NCBI RefSeq assembly: GCF_003457605.1
Contig: NZ_QRAN01000007.1
Span: forward strand, 124,001 to 188,000
Direction of reading: 5' to 3'
Length of the DNA stretch: 64,000 nt
DNA from: Seongchinamella sediminis
GTDB lineage: Bacteria > Pseudomonadota > Gammaproteobacteria > Pseudomonadales > Halieaceae
Shown here: positions 45,802 through 54,502 of the stretch, one piece after another
How positions within the stretch are numbered: the first letter of the stretch is position 1
Layout: each line of letters begins with the position of its first letter
Translations under genes and position numbers: made by a program
Notes under the pieces: generated by a model
Database searches by the model: none
Told to the model about the DNA's origin: nothing
What the model saw: only the letters and a program-made list of their open reading frames with translations

Positions 45802-47322
45802 ATGTCTTCCCCCAACGAGAAACTGGAACCCACGCCCTTTGAGCCCGCTACCCCGGCAGAGCCCGCGCCGGCAGCGTCGGCTTCCTCGCCCAACTGGGTG
45901 CTGCCGGCGCTGGCGGCACTGGCCGCGCTGGCGGTGCTGGTGGTGTTCTGGCTGCCGCAGCAGGTCGCAGAGACAGGCCCCGCCGCGGAGGCCCCGGCAG
46001 CCGCTACACCGCCCCCCGGCTCTCCGGTCGCCAGCAAGCCTGCCAGTGAGCCAGCCGGTCCCGAGGTTTCTCCCTGGTCCGACGCGCAGGCGGCAAAACT
46101 GCGCCAGGAAGCCCAGGCGGTGCTGCAGGAACTGCTGGACCTGCAGTTCAGCCTGGAGGAACGCGGCGCCCCGGAGTGGGCGGGCGAGGCCTACCCGGCG
46201 GCCCTCGCCACGGCCCAGGCCGGCGATGAACTTTACCGGCAACGGCAGTATGTGGATGCCAAAACCCGCTACCAGCAGGCCCTGGCGCAGCTACAGGCCA
46301 TCAATGACAGCATTCCGGCGGTGGTGGAGGCGCAACTGGCGCTGGTGCGCAGCGGACTGGAAGAGAGCGCTGTCGAACAGGTACAGAGCGCGCTGCAGCG
46401 GGTCGCGCTGATCGAGCCGGACAATCCGGCACTGGCGGAACTGGAACCGCGCGCTGCCGTCATGCAGCCGCTGCTGGAGCACCTGAACCAGGCGGCAGAG
46501 AGCGAGGCTGCCGGTGACCTGGAGGCGGCCGTGGGGCACCTGGAACAGGCGGTGGCCCTGGACAGCGAACACCAGCGGGCGGCGGCGGCGCTGGCGCGGG
46601 TAAGCCAGGCCAGCCTGGAGAGGCAGTTCAACGACGCCATGAGCAAAGGCTACAGCGCCCTGGATGAGGGCCGTTACAGCGATGCCAGCAAGGCCTTTGA
46701 GCGGGCGGCCGACTTGCGCCCGGGGTCGGCAGAGGCCAGCAGCGCCTTGCAGGAAGTCGCCGTGGCGCAGCAGGCCAGCCGCCTGACCACGCTCAAGCGC
46801 CGGGGCCGGGAGCTGGAACAGTCCGAGCAGTGGCAACAGGCGGTGGACACCTACCAGAGCGCCCTGGACACGGACAGCAGCCTGCTGTTCGCGGTGGAGG
46901 GCCTCGAGCGCAGCGAGTTCCGGGCCCGGCTGGACAAGCAGTTCCGGGCCGCCATCCTGCAACCGGAGCGGCTGTCTGACGTGGCGGTTGCCGAGGCGAC
47001 CGGGAAACTGCTGCAGCAGGCGAAAACCATCAGTCCCCGGGGGCCGGTCCTGGAGGAGCAGATCAGCACCCTGGACCTCCTGCTGCAACAGGCCAATACC
47101 ACGGTGCCGGTCACCCTGCGTTCCGATGGCGAGACCGAGGTTATCATTTACAAGGTGGCCAGGCTGGGCAAGTTCGAGCAACAGCAGCTGACCCTCCGCC
47201 CCGGCACCTACCGGGTGCGCGGCAGCCGGGTCGGCTACCGCGATGTGTTACACGAATTCACCGTCAGCCACCGCGGCGACGTGCCCCCGATTGATGTTCG
47301 CTGCACGGAGCAGATCCTTTGA
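45802..47322 (+). CDS. Bitopic membrane TPR protein with PEGA-like end
   Basis: The 506-residue protein has a proline-rich cytoplasmic N terminus and one transmembrane helix (about 33-52, VLPALAALAALAVLVVFWLP). A Pro/Ala linker and a long periplasmic helical repeat region (about 90-400, TPR-like, e.g. AVDTYQSALDTDSSLLFAVEGLERSEF) follow. The C-terminal domain (about 430-500) has the PEGA shape, with LTLRPGTYRVRGSRVGYRDVLHEFTV. It likely scaffolds the periplasmic parts of the complex. Its TGA overlaps the TTG of the next gene, so translation is coupled. Confidence 0.75.
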   Translation: MSSPNEKLEPTPFEPATPAEPAPAASASSPNWVLPALAALAALAVLVVFWLPQQVAETGPAAEAPAAATPPPGSPVASKPASEPAGPEVSPWSDAQAAKLRQEAQAVLQELLDLQFSLEERGAPEWAGEAYPAALATAQAGDELYRQRQYVDAKTRYQQALAQLQAINDSIPAVVEAQLALVRSGLEESAVEQVQSALQRVALIEPDNPALAELEPRAAVMQPLLEHLNQAAESEAAGDLEAAVGHLEQAVALDSEHQRAAAALARVSQASLERQFNDAMSKGYSALDEGRYSDASKAFERAADLRPGSAEASSALQEVAVAQQASRLTTLKRRGRELEQSEQWQQAVDTYQSALDTDSSLLFAVEGLERSEFRARLDKQFRAAILQPERLSDVAVAEATGKLLQQAKTISPRGPVLEEQISTLDLLLQQANTTVPVTLRSDGETEVIIYKVARLGKFEQQQLTLRPGTYRVRGSRVGYRDVLHEFTVSHRGDVPPIDVRCTEQIL

Positions 47323-49391
47323 GCCAACACAAATCGCCAGACCCAGGCGGCCCGATCGAACCGAGCGCGTTCCAGCCGCTGGACACCGCCGCTGCCGATG
47401 CAGCGCGCCCCTTCCAGCCCCTGCGCTGGGCCATCGCCGGGCTCGGCCTGCTGTTCCTGCTGATCATGGGCTTTCTGCTCAGCGCCCGTTCGCTGCAGGT
47501 CATCGTGGTGGCCGAGTCGCCGGCCAGCGTCAGCATCAGCGGGCTGGCCCTGCCCTTTGGCGAACGCTACCTGCTGCGCCCCGGCGACTACCGCATCGAG
47601 GCAGGCGCCGCAGGCTACCACCCCCTGACCACCGAGGTCACGGTCACCGACAGCGACAGCCAGAGTGTCGAACTGCAGCTGCGGCCCCTGCCCGGGCTGG
47701 TCAGTATCGAGTCCCAGCCCGCGGGCGCCCGGGTCATCGTCGACGACCAGCACCTGGGCGATACGCCCCTGGCCGACCTGGCGCTGGTGGCCGGTGAGCG
47801 CGGCATTGTCATCGAGGCGGAACGCTACCTGCCGCTGCACCGGCAGTTTGAGGTCAGCGGCCGCCAGCTGCCCCAGCAGCTGAGCGTGGCCCTGGAACCG
47901 GCCTGGGCCGAAGTCAGCATCAACAGCGCGCCCGCGGGGGCACAAATCCTCATTGACGGCGAGGTCGCCGGCACCACGCCGGCGGTACTGGAGGTGCTGC
48001 AGGGCGAACACCAGCTCATGCTGCAGCAGGCAGCATTTGCCAACTGGCAGCAGGACCTGGAGATCGTCGCCGGCCAGGACCAGGACCTGGGCACGGTCAC
48101 CCTGCAGCCCGCCGCGGGTATGCTGCAGCTGAGCAGCCGGCCCAGTGGCGCCAATGTGACCCTCAACGGCGAGTTCCAGGGCCAGACGCCCCTGGAGCTG
48201 GAAATCACCCCCGGTCGCAGCCACCGCCTGGCGGTGTTCAAGCCGGGCTATCGGCGCCACAGTGAAACCGTGCAGCTGGAGGCCGCCAGCCGTGACAGCC
48301 GCAGCATCAGCCTGCGCGCGCAGCTGGGCGAAGTGCGCTTCACTATCTCCCCCGCCGACGCCGAAGTCCGGGTCAACGGCCAGCCCCGGGGCAGGGGCAG
48401 CCAGGTACTGGCGCTGCCCGCCGTCGCCCACCGGGTCGAAATCTCACTGCCCGGATACGCCACGGTCAAGCGCAGCATCACCCCGCGGCCGGGGCTGGAA
48501 CAGCTGGTGGAGGTCACCCTGCAGACCGAGGCCGAGGCCCGCGCGGCGCGGATCAAGCCCGAGCTTACTACCGCCCTGGGGCAGACCCTGCTGCTGTTCA
48601 ATCCCGCGGATTCGGCCACCGCCGATTTCACCATGGGCGCATCGCGCCGCGAACCCGGGCGCCGCGCCAACGAGGTACTGCACCCGGTTTCCCTGCGCCG
48701 CAGCTTTTACCTGCAGACCACCGAGGTCACCAATGCCCAGTTCCGCCTGTTCACCGCCGACCATGACTCCGGCCAGATCGAGGGCAAGAGCCTCAATCGC
48801 GACCACCAGCCCGTGGTACAGGTGAGCTGGCAGCAGGCGGCCTCGTTCTGCAACTGGCTCAGCCGGCGCGAGGGGCTGCCGCCCTTTTACCGCGAGACCA
48901 ATGGCATCGTTACCGGCTACAACCCCTCGGCGACCGGCTACCGCCTGCCCAGCGAGGCGGAGTGGGCCTGGGCCGCCCGCTCCCGTGGCGAGCAACTGCT
49001 GAAGTTTCCCTGGGGCGACGACTTCCCCCCCACCAGCCCGGTGGAAAACTATGCCGACAGCAGTTCCGCCTTTGTCACCGGACGAGTACTCACCAGTTAT
49101 AAAGACGGTCACGTGGTCAGCGCCCCGGTAGGGTCCTTCCCCGCCAGTAACAGGGGCCTGTACGACCTCGGCGGCAACGTTGCCGAGTGGGTCCACGATG
49201 TCTACAGCATCCCCTCCGCCAACGGCAGCGGACAGACCGACCCCCTGGGCAGCCAGTCCGGCGACAACTATGTGATTCGCGGCGCCAGCTGGTCGCACAG
49301 CCGGGTCTCCGAACTGCGCCTGTCCTACCGGGATTATGGGCAAGCGGGGCGCGATGACGTAGGATTCAGGATTGCGCGGTACGCGGAGTAA
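47319..49391 (+). CDS. PEGA-repeat protein with cysteine-less FGE/SUMF1 domain
   Basis: The 690-residue bitopic protein has a transmembrane helix at about 36-56 (WAIAGLGLLFLLIMGFLLSA). About five PEGA-type repeats follow (about 63-407, each with a stretch like AGARVIVDDQHLGDTPL). The C-terminal FGE-sulfatase/SUMF1 domain (about 420-690) has TEVTNAQFRLF, GYRLPSEAEWAWAAR, FPWGDD, YDLGGNVAEWVHDV and a final RGASWSHSRVSELRLSYRD. True formylglycine-generating enzymes have copper-binding cysteines in that last stretch; none are present here, so the domain is probably a binding module. The start is a TTG overlapping the previous stop. Confidence 0.88.
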   Translation: MSQHKSPDPGGPIEPSAFQPLDTAAADAARPFQPLRWAIAGLGLLFLLIMGFLLSARSLQVIVVAESPASVSISGLALPFGERYLLRPGDYRIEAGAAGYHPLTTEVTVTDSDSQSVELQLRPLPGLVSIESQPAGARVIVDDQHLGDTPLADLALVAGERGIVIEAERYLPLHRQFEVSGRQLPQQLSVALEPAWAEVSINSAPAGAQILIDGEVAGTTPAVLEVLQGEHQLMLQQAAFANWQQDLEIVAGQDQDLGTVTLQPAAGMLQLSSRPSGANVTLNGEFQGQTPLELEITPGRSHRLAVFKPGYRRHSETVQLEAASRDSRSISLRAQLGEVRFTISPADAEVRVNGQPRGRGSQVLALPAVAHRVEISLPGYATVKRSITPRPGLEQLVEVTLQTEAEARAARIKPELTTALGQTLLLFNPADSATADFTMGASRREPGRRANEVLHPVSLRRSFYLQTTEVTNAQFRLFTADHDSGQIEGKSLNRDHQPVVQVSWQQAASFCNWLSRREGLPPFYRETNGIVTGYNPSATGYRLPSEAEWAWAARSRGEQLLKFPWGDDFPPTSPVENYADSSSAFVTGRVLTSYKDGHVVSAPVGSFPASNRGLYDLGGNVAEWVHDVYSIPSANGSGQTDPLGSQSGDNYVIRGASWSHSRVSELRLSYRDYGQAGRDDVGFRIARYAE

Positions 49392-49395
49392 ACCC

Positions 49396-49602
49396 ATGAA
49401 CAGGCTACTGGCACTAACCCTGGCCCTGTGGCTGACACCGCTGTGGGCCCAGCCAGAAACAGAGCAGGAACCGCTTGCGGAAGAGGAAAGCCAGGCTGAG
49501 CAGCCGGCAGCGGAGCAGCAACCGGCGCCGGACCCCTTCGACTACGAATCCTCCGAGCAGATCTCCGAGGACCTCTCGGTCTCCTTCCCGGTGGACATAT
49601 AG
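49396..49602 (+). CDS. Small acidic exported protein
   Basis: The 68-residue product has a signal peptide (MNRLLALTLALWLTPLWAQ). A run of Glu/Gln/Pro/Ala follows, then a terminal DPFDYESSEQISEDLSVSFPVDI. After cleavage only about 49 acidic residues would remain. It fits tightly between its neighbours (four bases after the FGE-domain gene, nine before the channel gene), which argues that it is a real operon member. It could be an inhibitor, adaptor or peptide subunit. Confidence 0.65.
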   Translation: MNRLLALTLALWLTPLWAQPETEQEPLAEEESQAEQPAAEQQPAPDPFDYESSEQISEDLSVSFPVDI

Positions 49603-49611
49603 GACCAGCCC

Positions 49612-50409
49612 ATGAAGCAGCGGATGTCATCCGAATTTATTTACCAGTTGTTCGCCCTGCTGATCGCGGTGATCGTGGTGCATGCGGTTTACGTGGGGGC
49701 CATCCGGCCCGCCGCGGATGCCCAGATTCGCCAGGAAATGGAACGCCAGGCCGCCGGTGAGGACTTCGTGCCGGAGCGCAGTTTTGTGGTGGTGATCCGC
49801 GACTTCGAACAGGAGGCCTGTTTCATCCTGCTGATCTGGGCGCTGGCCATCATGGGCTACAAGGGCAAGCGCACCCTGAAAGAACAGGGGCTGCTGGAGC
49901 GCCGCCTGCTCGACATTCCCGACGGCACCAGCGTGCTGCCGGAGGACGCCCGGGAGTACAGCCGCTCGCTGGAAGCCCTGCCGGACAGGGAGCAGGACTA
50001 CCTGCTGCCCCGGACCCTGCTCGGCGCCCTGCAGCGCTTCGCCACCACCGGCAGCATCCAGGCGGTGTCCGACACCATCAAGGAGAGCTGCGAGATCGAG
50101 GCCGACCGCCTGGACTCGGAACTGTCCATGGTGCGCTACATCGCCTGGGCCATTCCGTCGATCGGCTTTATCGGCACCGTGCGCGGTATCGGCGAGGCGC
50201 TGGGGCAGGCCTACAAGGCCGTGGAGGGCGATATATCCGGGGTCACCGTCAGCCTCGGGGTGGCCTTCAACAGCACCTTCGTGGCCCTGGTGTTGTCCAT
50301 TATCATCATGTTCTGCCTGCACCAGTTGCAGCTGTCCCAGGAGCGCCTGGTACTCGACTGCCAGCGCTACGCCGACAAGCGCCTGATGCGCCAACTGGTC
50401 GCCCCATGA
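49612..50409 (+). CDS. MotA/TolQ/ExbB-type proton channel protein
   Basis: The 265-residue inner-membrane protein has four predicted helices (about 10-30, 68-83, 174-192 and 211-236) and a cytoplasmic segment between the second and third. The family signature is IPSIGFIGTVRGIG (181-194), equivalent to the GxxGTVxGI motif of ExbB/TolQ. It is followed by VTVSLGVAFNSTFVALVLSIII in the last helix. Such proteins form pentamers around a dimer of ExbD/TolR/MotB-type helices and conduct protons. The two VWA proteins downstream carry candidate partner helices. It overlaps the next gene by four bases. Confidence 0.88.
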   Translation: MKQRMSSEFIYQLFALLIAVIVVHAVYVGAIRPAADAQIRQEMERQAAGEDFVPERSFVVVIRDFEQEACFILLIWALAIMGYKGKRTLKEQGLLERRLLDIPDGTSVLPEDAREYSRSLEALPDREQDYLLPRTLLGALQRFATTGSIQAVSDTIKESCEIEADRLDSELSMVRYIAWAIPSIGFIGTVRGIGEALGQAYKAVEGDISGVTVSLGVAFNSTFVALVLSIIIMFCLHQLQLSQERLVLDCQRYADKRLMRQLVAP

Positions 50410-51665
50410 CCGTACCGCTGCTGGACATCAACGACTGCCTGCTGCAGCTGTGGGGCAGCGGTCCGCTGCAGCAGAGCCCCGGTTACGCCCTGCTGGAAGG
50501 GCGGGATTACCGCTTTGGCAACAGCGCCCGGGGCAGCGCCCGCCTGCGCCCCCGGGACATCAACAATCGCTTCTGGTGGCAGCTGAGCGTGGAGCCGCTG
50601 CAGCCGGCCCTGGGGCCCGCCCGGCACACGGCAGACCTGGTCCACGCCCACCTCAAGCAGATTCACCGCGATGGCGGCGAGCCGCCGGAGCTGCTGCTGG
50701 CCTGCTCCGGCAGCATGCAGCGCGAACAGCTGAGCCTGCTGCTGGGCATCGTCCAGCAGTGCCCCTTCGAGGTGGTGGGGCTGGTCAATCGCAGCGCCCT
50801 GCTCGCCAGCCTGCACGGCGGCCCCGGACGCCTGTTCCACCTGGAACTGCAGCTGCACCAGGCCCTGCTCACCGAGCTTGCCCAGAACGGTGAGGATATG
50901 CTGGTGCAGCGCAGCGTGCCGTTGCCGGGTTGCGGCCTGCTGCAACTGCAGGAGCGGCTGGTCGAGGTCATTGCCAGCGCCTTTATCCGCCAGACCCGAT
51001 TCGACCCCCGGCGCAAGGCGGACACTGAACAACAGCTGTACGATGTGCTGCCGGGGGCGCTGCAAACCCTGGCGGACAGCGGCGAGTGCAGTGTCGAGGT
51101 CAACGGCTACCGCACCCGGGTAGTGGCCGCCGATATGGCCAACGCCGGCCAGCGGCTGTTCACCGCCAGCGCCGAGACCATGGGCAGCCTGTCACCCGCC
51201 GACCGGCTGATCGTCGACCCGCTGGTGGCGCTGTTGCCAGACCTGGCCCGGCAACTGCCCCAGGCCAGGGTCGCTGCCGCCGATGCCCTGTGGCAGGCCA
51301 CCCGGCAGCACGGCGAACACCTGCTCAACCGCGGCGGCGCGCTGAGTTTTGTCAACGCCCTGCCCTGCCTGGCGGCCGACAATAACGGCCCCATCAAGCC
51401 CCGGGCGCTGGCGCCGACACCCATGGCGGTCAACCCGCCCACCCACCTGCTTTGCGGTGCCACGGCACGCCCCCTGGCCGCGGGCATGAGCATCGCCGGC
51501 GGCCTGCAGATCAGCCGCGAGGGCGACCAGTGGCTGGTCGCCGGTGCGGGCACTCTCAATGGCCAGGGCATCAAAGGCACACAGAGCCTGGCGGCCGGTG
51601 ATCGCCTGACAGGCGCCGACGGCAGCGAGTTCCAGCTGATAGACGTCGTTGCCGACGGGAGCTAG
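50406..51665 (+). CDS. ASKHA-like cytoplasmic protein of unknown function
   Basis: The 419-residue protein has no signal peptide or membrane helix. It opens LLDINDCLLQLWG, has LLLACSGSMQREQLSLLLGIVQQCPFEVVGLVNRSALLAS and then LFHLELQLHQALLTELA. This spacing of segments resembles the actin/Hsp70/sugar-kinase (ASKHA) fold, though the match is weak and the phosphate loops are poor. The last 60 residues (SIAGGLQISREGDQWLV, GDRLTGADGSEFQLIDV) look like a small beta domain. It is probably the cytoplasmic partner of the channel. The start overlaps the channel gene's stop (ATGA). Confidence 0.6.
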   Translation: MTVPLLDINDCLLQLWGSGPLQQSPGYALLEGRDYRFGNSARGSARLRPRDINNRFWWQLSVEPLQPALGPARHTADLVHAHLKQIHRDGGEPPELLLACSGSMQREQLSLLLGIVQQCPFEVVGLVNRSALLASLHGGPGRLFHLELQLHQALLTELAQNGEDMLVQRSVPLPGCGLLQLQERLVEVIASAFIRQTRFDPRRKADTEQQLYDVLPGALQTLADSGECSVEVNGYRTRVVAADMANAGQRLFTASAETMGSLSPADRLIVDPLVALLPDLARQLPQARVAAADALWQATRQHGEHLLNRGGALSFVNALPCLAADNNGPIKPRALAPTPMAVNPPTHLLCGATARPLAAGMSIAGGLQISREGDQWLVAGAGTLNGQGIKGTQSLAAGDRLTGADGSEFQLIDVVADGS

Positions 51666-51667
51666 CC

Positions 51668-52759
51668 ATGGCCAGGCGGCAACGCAGCTTCACCACCTTC
51701 AACCTCAGTTTTCTCGACATCATGTCATGCGGTTTTGGCGCGGTGGTGCTGGTGTTCCTGATCATAGACCACTCCATGGCGGTCCACTTCGAGGACCTCA
51801 ACAAGGACCTGGTGTCGGAAGTAAACCTGCTGGAAGGGGAGGTGCTGGAAGGCAAGGCCGGCCTGGTACGGCTGCGCAATACCCTGTCCGATGTGGACCA
51901 GCAAACGGCCGAAGCCCGGGGGCGCGCGACCCGCATCAGCGAAGAGCTGGACGAATATGAGGCACTGATTGCCTCCCTGCGCGCCGAGGGCTATACCGAG
52001 GATGAAGCCATCGAGAAACTGCAGGCGGAAATCCAGTCACTGGAAGAAGAGGTCAGGAAACTGCGCGAGGCCGCCCCGGAAGACGGTGGCCGGAGCGCGC
52101 GCACCTTTGTCGGCGAGGGCAATCGCCAGTACCTCACCGGGCTCAACCTGGGGGGGCGCAATATCGCCATCCTGCTGGACGTGTCCGCCAGCATGCTGGC
52201 GGACCGGCTGGTCAATATCATCCGCCTGCGCAACATGGATGAATCAGTGCAGCGCCGAGCCGACAAGTGGACCCGGGCGATCAACACCGTGGACTGGCTG
52301 ACCGCCCAGCTGCCGGTCAATGCCGAGTACCAGGTCATTACCTTCAACACCGACGCCACCACCCTGCTCGGCGGCACCGGGGGCGAGTGGCTGGAAGTGG
52401 CGGACCAGGCCCAGCTGGAGCAGGTCTCCAGCGCCCTGCGCAAGATCGTCCCCGCCGGCGGCACCAGCCTGGAAAACGCGTTTATCGCCCTGCAGCGCCT
52501 GTCGCCCTCTCCCGACAACATCTTCCTGATTACCGACGGCCTGCCCACCCAGGGCACCAGCCCGCCGCGCGGCAGCAAAGTCAGCGGCCGCGACCGGCAG
52601 CGACTGTATCGCCAGGCTATTCGCCAGCTGCCCGCTGAGGTACCGGTCAATGTGATCCTCGCGCCGATGGAGGGGGACCCCATGGCCGCCTCGGAATTCT
52701 GGCAGCTGGCCCAGGTCAGCAAGGGCTCCTTCCTCAGCCCCTCCCGGGACTGGCCCTGA
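51668..52759 (+). CDS. VWA protein with ExbD-like membrane anchor (first of pair)
   Basis: The 363-residue protein begins with a short positive stretch, then a single helix NLSFLDIMSCGFGAVVLVFLII. Asp17 sits near its start, as the essential Asp does in the ExbD/TolR helix. A coiled coil (about 40-135) leads to a VWA domain (about 160-355) with the MIDAS motif DVSAS (171-175), GGTSLENA and FLITDGLP. The VWA head should be periplasmic. By analogy, proton flow through the channel protein would act on this helix and move the coiled coil and head. Its stop and the next start share one base. Confidence 0.85.
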   Translation: MARRQRSFTTFNLSFLDIMSCGFGAVVLVFLIIDHSMAVHFEDLNKDLVSEVNLLEGEVLEGKAGLVRLRNTLSDVDQQTAEARGRATRISEELDEYEALIASLRAEGYTEDEAIEKLQAEIQSLEEEVRKLREAAPEDGGRSARTFVGEGNRQYLTGLNLGGRNIAILLDVSASMLADRLVNIIRLRNMDESVQRRADKWTRAINTVDWLTAQLPVNAEYQVITFNTDATTLLGGTGGEWLEVADQAQLEQVSSALRKIVPAGGTSLENAFIALQRLSPSPDNIFLITDGLPTQGTSPPRGSKVSGRDRQRLYRQAIRQLPAEVPVNVILAPMEGDPMAASEFWQLAQVSKGSFLSPSRDWP

Positions 52760-53757
52760 TGGCTCGCCGGCGGACCACAGAAGAGTTTTCCCTGTCCTTC
52801 CTGGACGTGATCTGCTGTGGCTTCGGCGCGGTAATCCTGCTGCTGATGATTACCAAGACCGTGCAGCCGCAAATCATCGAGGCCTCCACCGTCAACCTGG
52901 AGGGCAAGCTGGCCGACCTGCAGGCGCAGATCTACGAAATTCGCGGGGAAACGGTCATCCTCAACCGGGACCTGAATGCCAGGAAGGAACAGCTGTCCGA
53001 GTACCGGGAACGCATCGCCATCCTCCAGGCCCGGCTGGCCAGCACCCGCTCCCGCCACGACAGCATCCAGGTGGAGACCAACAGCAATGAGGTGATCACC
53101 GAGCAGCTGGCCATCGCCCGCCAACAGCTTACCGAGGAAATGGAGCGCCTGCTGGGCCGGGAATACCAGTCCCGGAACAACCTGATCGGCGGCATCCCGG
53201 TAGACAGTGAGTACATCATTTTCATCATCGATACCTCGGGATCGATGTTTTCCTACGCCTGGGACCGGATGATCCAGGAGATAGAGTCGACCCTGGCCAT
53301 TTACCCGGAGGTCAAGGGCATCCAGGTCATGAACGATATGGGCCAGTACATGTTCAGCCGCTACCGCGGCCAGTGGATCCCCGATACCCCGGGGCGGCGC
53401 AAGGTCATCATGCAGAACCTGCGCAACTGGAACGTTTTCAGTAATTCCAGCCCGGTTGAGGGCATTACCGCCGCCATTCGCACCTTTTACGATCCCGGCA
53501 AGAAAATCAGCCTGTACGTGTTCGGCGATGAGTTCACCGGTGAATCCATCGCCCAGGTGGTGGAGACCGTGGACCGGATCAATCGCGAGGACGCCAGCGG
53601 CAATCGCCTGGTGCGCATCCACGGGGTCGGGTTTCCGGTCCAGTTTATTCGCGCACCACATTTGCAGACGACTGGCATTCGCTTCGCTACACTTATGCGT
53701 GAGCTGGCTTACCGGAATGGAGGGACATTTGTTGCGCTCAATGACTTCCGCCCCTGA
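52759..53757 (+). CDS. VWA protein with ExbD-like membrane anchor (second of pair)
   Basis: This 332-residue paralogue of the preceding protein has the same N-terminal signature, FSLSFLDVICCGFGAVILLLMI, with Asp16. A coiled coil follows (about 45-135), then a VWA domain (about 150-330) with MIDAS DTSGS (158-162). ISLYVFGDEFTG and RNGGTFVALN complete the fold. The two VWA domains are quite diverged, which suggests distinct roles in a heterodimer rather than redundant copies. It overlaps the downstream lipoprotein gene by 17 bases. Confidence 0.85.
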   Translation: MARRRTTEEFSLSFLDVICCGFGAVILLLMITKTVQPQIIEASTVNLEGKLADLQAQIYEIRGETVILNRDLNARKEQLSEYRERIAILQARLASTRSRHDSIQVETNSNEVITEQLAIARQQLTEEMERLLGREYQSRNNLIGGIPVDSEYIIFIIDTSGSMFSYAWDRMIQEIESTLAIYPEVKGIQVMNDMGQYMFSRYRGQWIPDTPGRRKVIMQNLRNWNVFSNSSPVEGITAAIRTFYDPGKKISLYVFGDEFTGESIAQVVETVDRINREDASGNRLVRIHGVGFPVQFIRAPHLQTTGIRFATLMRELAYRNGGTFVALNDFRP

Positions 53758-54502
53758 AATGCGGCTGCTGGGCATCGCCCTGCTGGCGGCGCTGCTGGCC
53801 GGCTGCGGCCCCACCAGGGTCAAGGTTGAAGGCAGCTTCCCGGAGCCACTGATGGAGCCCCTGCCCCTGACCATGGGGGTCTGGTACTCGGAAGAGTTTG
53901 CCAGTCACGAATTTTTCGACGAGGCCAAGTCGCGGTCGGAATCGGGCTGGGTGGTCAACACCGGCGAGGCCCAGGTGGCCATGTGGGACAAGCTGCTGGG
54001 GGGCATGTTCTACCAACTGGTGCACATGAAAGGCAAGCCCGGCCCCGGGCAGATGAACCCGGTGGTCAACGCGGTGCTCATTCCCCACGTGGACGAGTTG
54101 CAGTACGCCATTCCCCAGCACACCAACGTCAAGGTCTATGAGATCTGGATGCGCTACCGCTTCGAGCTGCTGACCACCGGCGGCAAACCCATCGCCGAAT
54201 GGACCATGCCCGCCTACGGCAAAACGCCCACCGCGTTCCTGCGCAGCGATGAGGCGGCGGTCAACCTGGCGGCGGTCATGGCCCTGCGCGACGCCGGCGC
54301 CAATTTTGCCACCAGCTTTACCCGGGTGCCCGCGGTGGTGGAATGGCTCAACGGCCGCAAGGCCGGGCAGCTGCCTGACGTGGGGCACACAATGCCCGCC
54401 ACCGTCGGCACCGACAGCGATACAGTACCAGTGCCGGTTGTTGATAGCGGTGACCCGGGCGCGGCGCAGGCCGCCGGGGAAACCGAGGAGGTTGAGCAAT
54501 GA
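53741..54502 (+). CDS. Operon lipoprotein with proline-rich start
   Basis: The 253-residue lipoprotein has a lipobox ending ALLAGC (Cys22 from the ATG at 53741; an ATG at 53759 is also possible). The mature part opens TRVKVEGSFPEPLMEPLPLTMGVWYSEEFASHEFFDE and contains VYEIWMRYRFELLTTGGKPIAEWTMPAYGKTP. This is the mixed strand pattern of small outer-membrane lipoproteins such as those assisting LPS or polysaccharide export. There is no clear family match. It ends in an acidic tail and overlaps the next start (ATGA). Confidence 0.7.
   Translation: MTSAPEMRLLGIALLAALLAGCGPTRVKVEGSFPEPLMEPLPLTMGVWYSEEFASHEFFDEAKSRSESGWVVNTGEAQVAMWDKLLGGMFYQLVHMKGKPGPGQMNPVVNAVLIPHVDELQYAIPQHTNVKVYEIWMRYRFELLTTGGKPIAEWTMPAYGKTPTAFLRSDEAAVNLAAVMALRDAGANFATSFTRVPAVVEWLNGRKAGQLPDVGHTMPATVGTDSDTVPVPVVDSGDPGAAQAAGETEEVEQ

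Noticed and set aside
47319-49391. Active sulfatase-maturing enzyme
   Set aside because: The cysteine-bearing segment lacks cysteine and no sulfatase gene is present.
49612-50409. Flagellar stator or standard TonB/Tol energiser
   Set aside because: There is no flagellar, pal, tolA or tonB gene nearby, and no ordinary ExbD/TolR/MotB partner.
49612-53757. Zorya-type phage defence (ZorA/ZorB are MotA/MotB-like)
   Set aside because: The channel and anchor helices are reminiscent of it, but the VWA heads replace the OmpA-like domain of ZorB and no ZorC, ZorD helicase or ZorE nuclease is present.
51991-53874. A 627-codon minus-strand frame opposite both VWA genes
   Set aside because: The plus strand has clear VWA domains with MIDAS motifs. 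The reverse translation has no recognisable fold.
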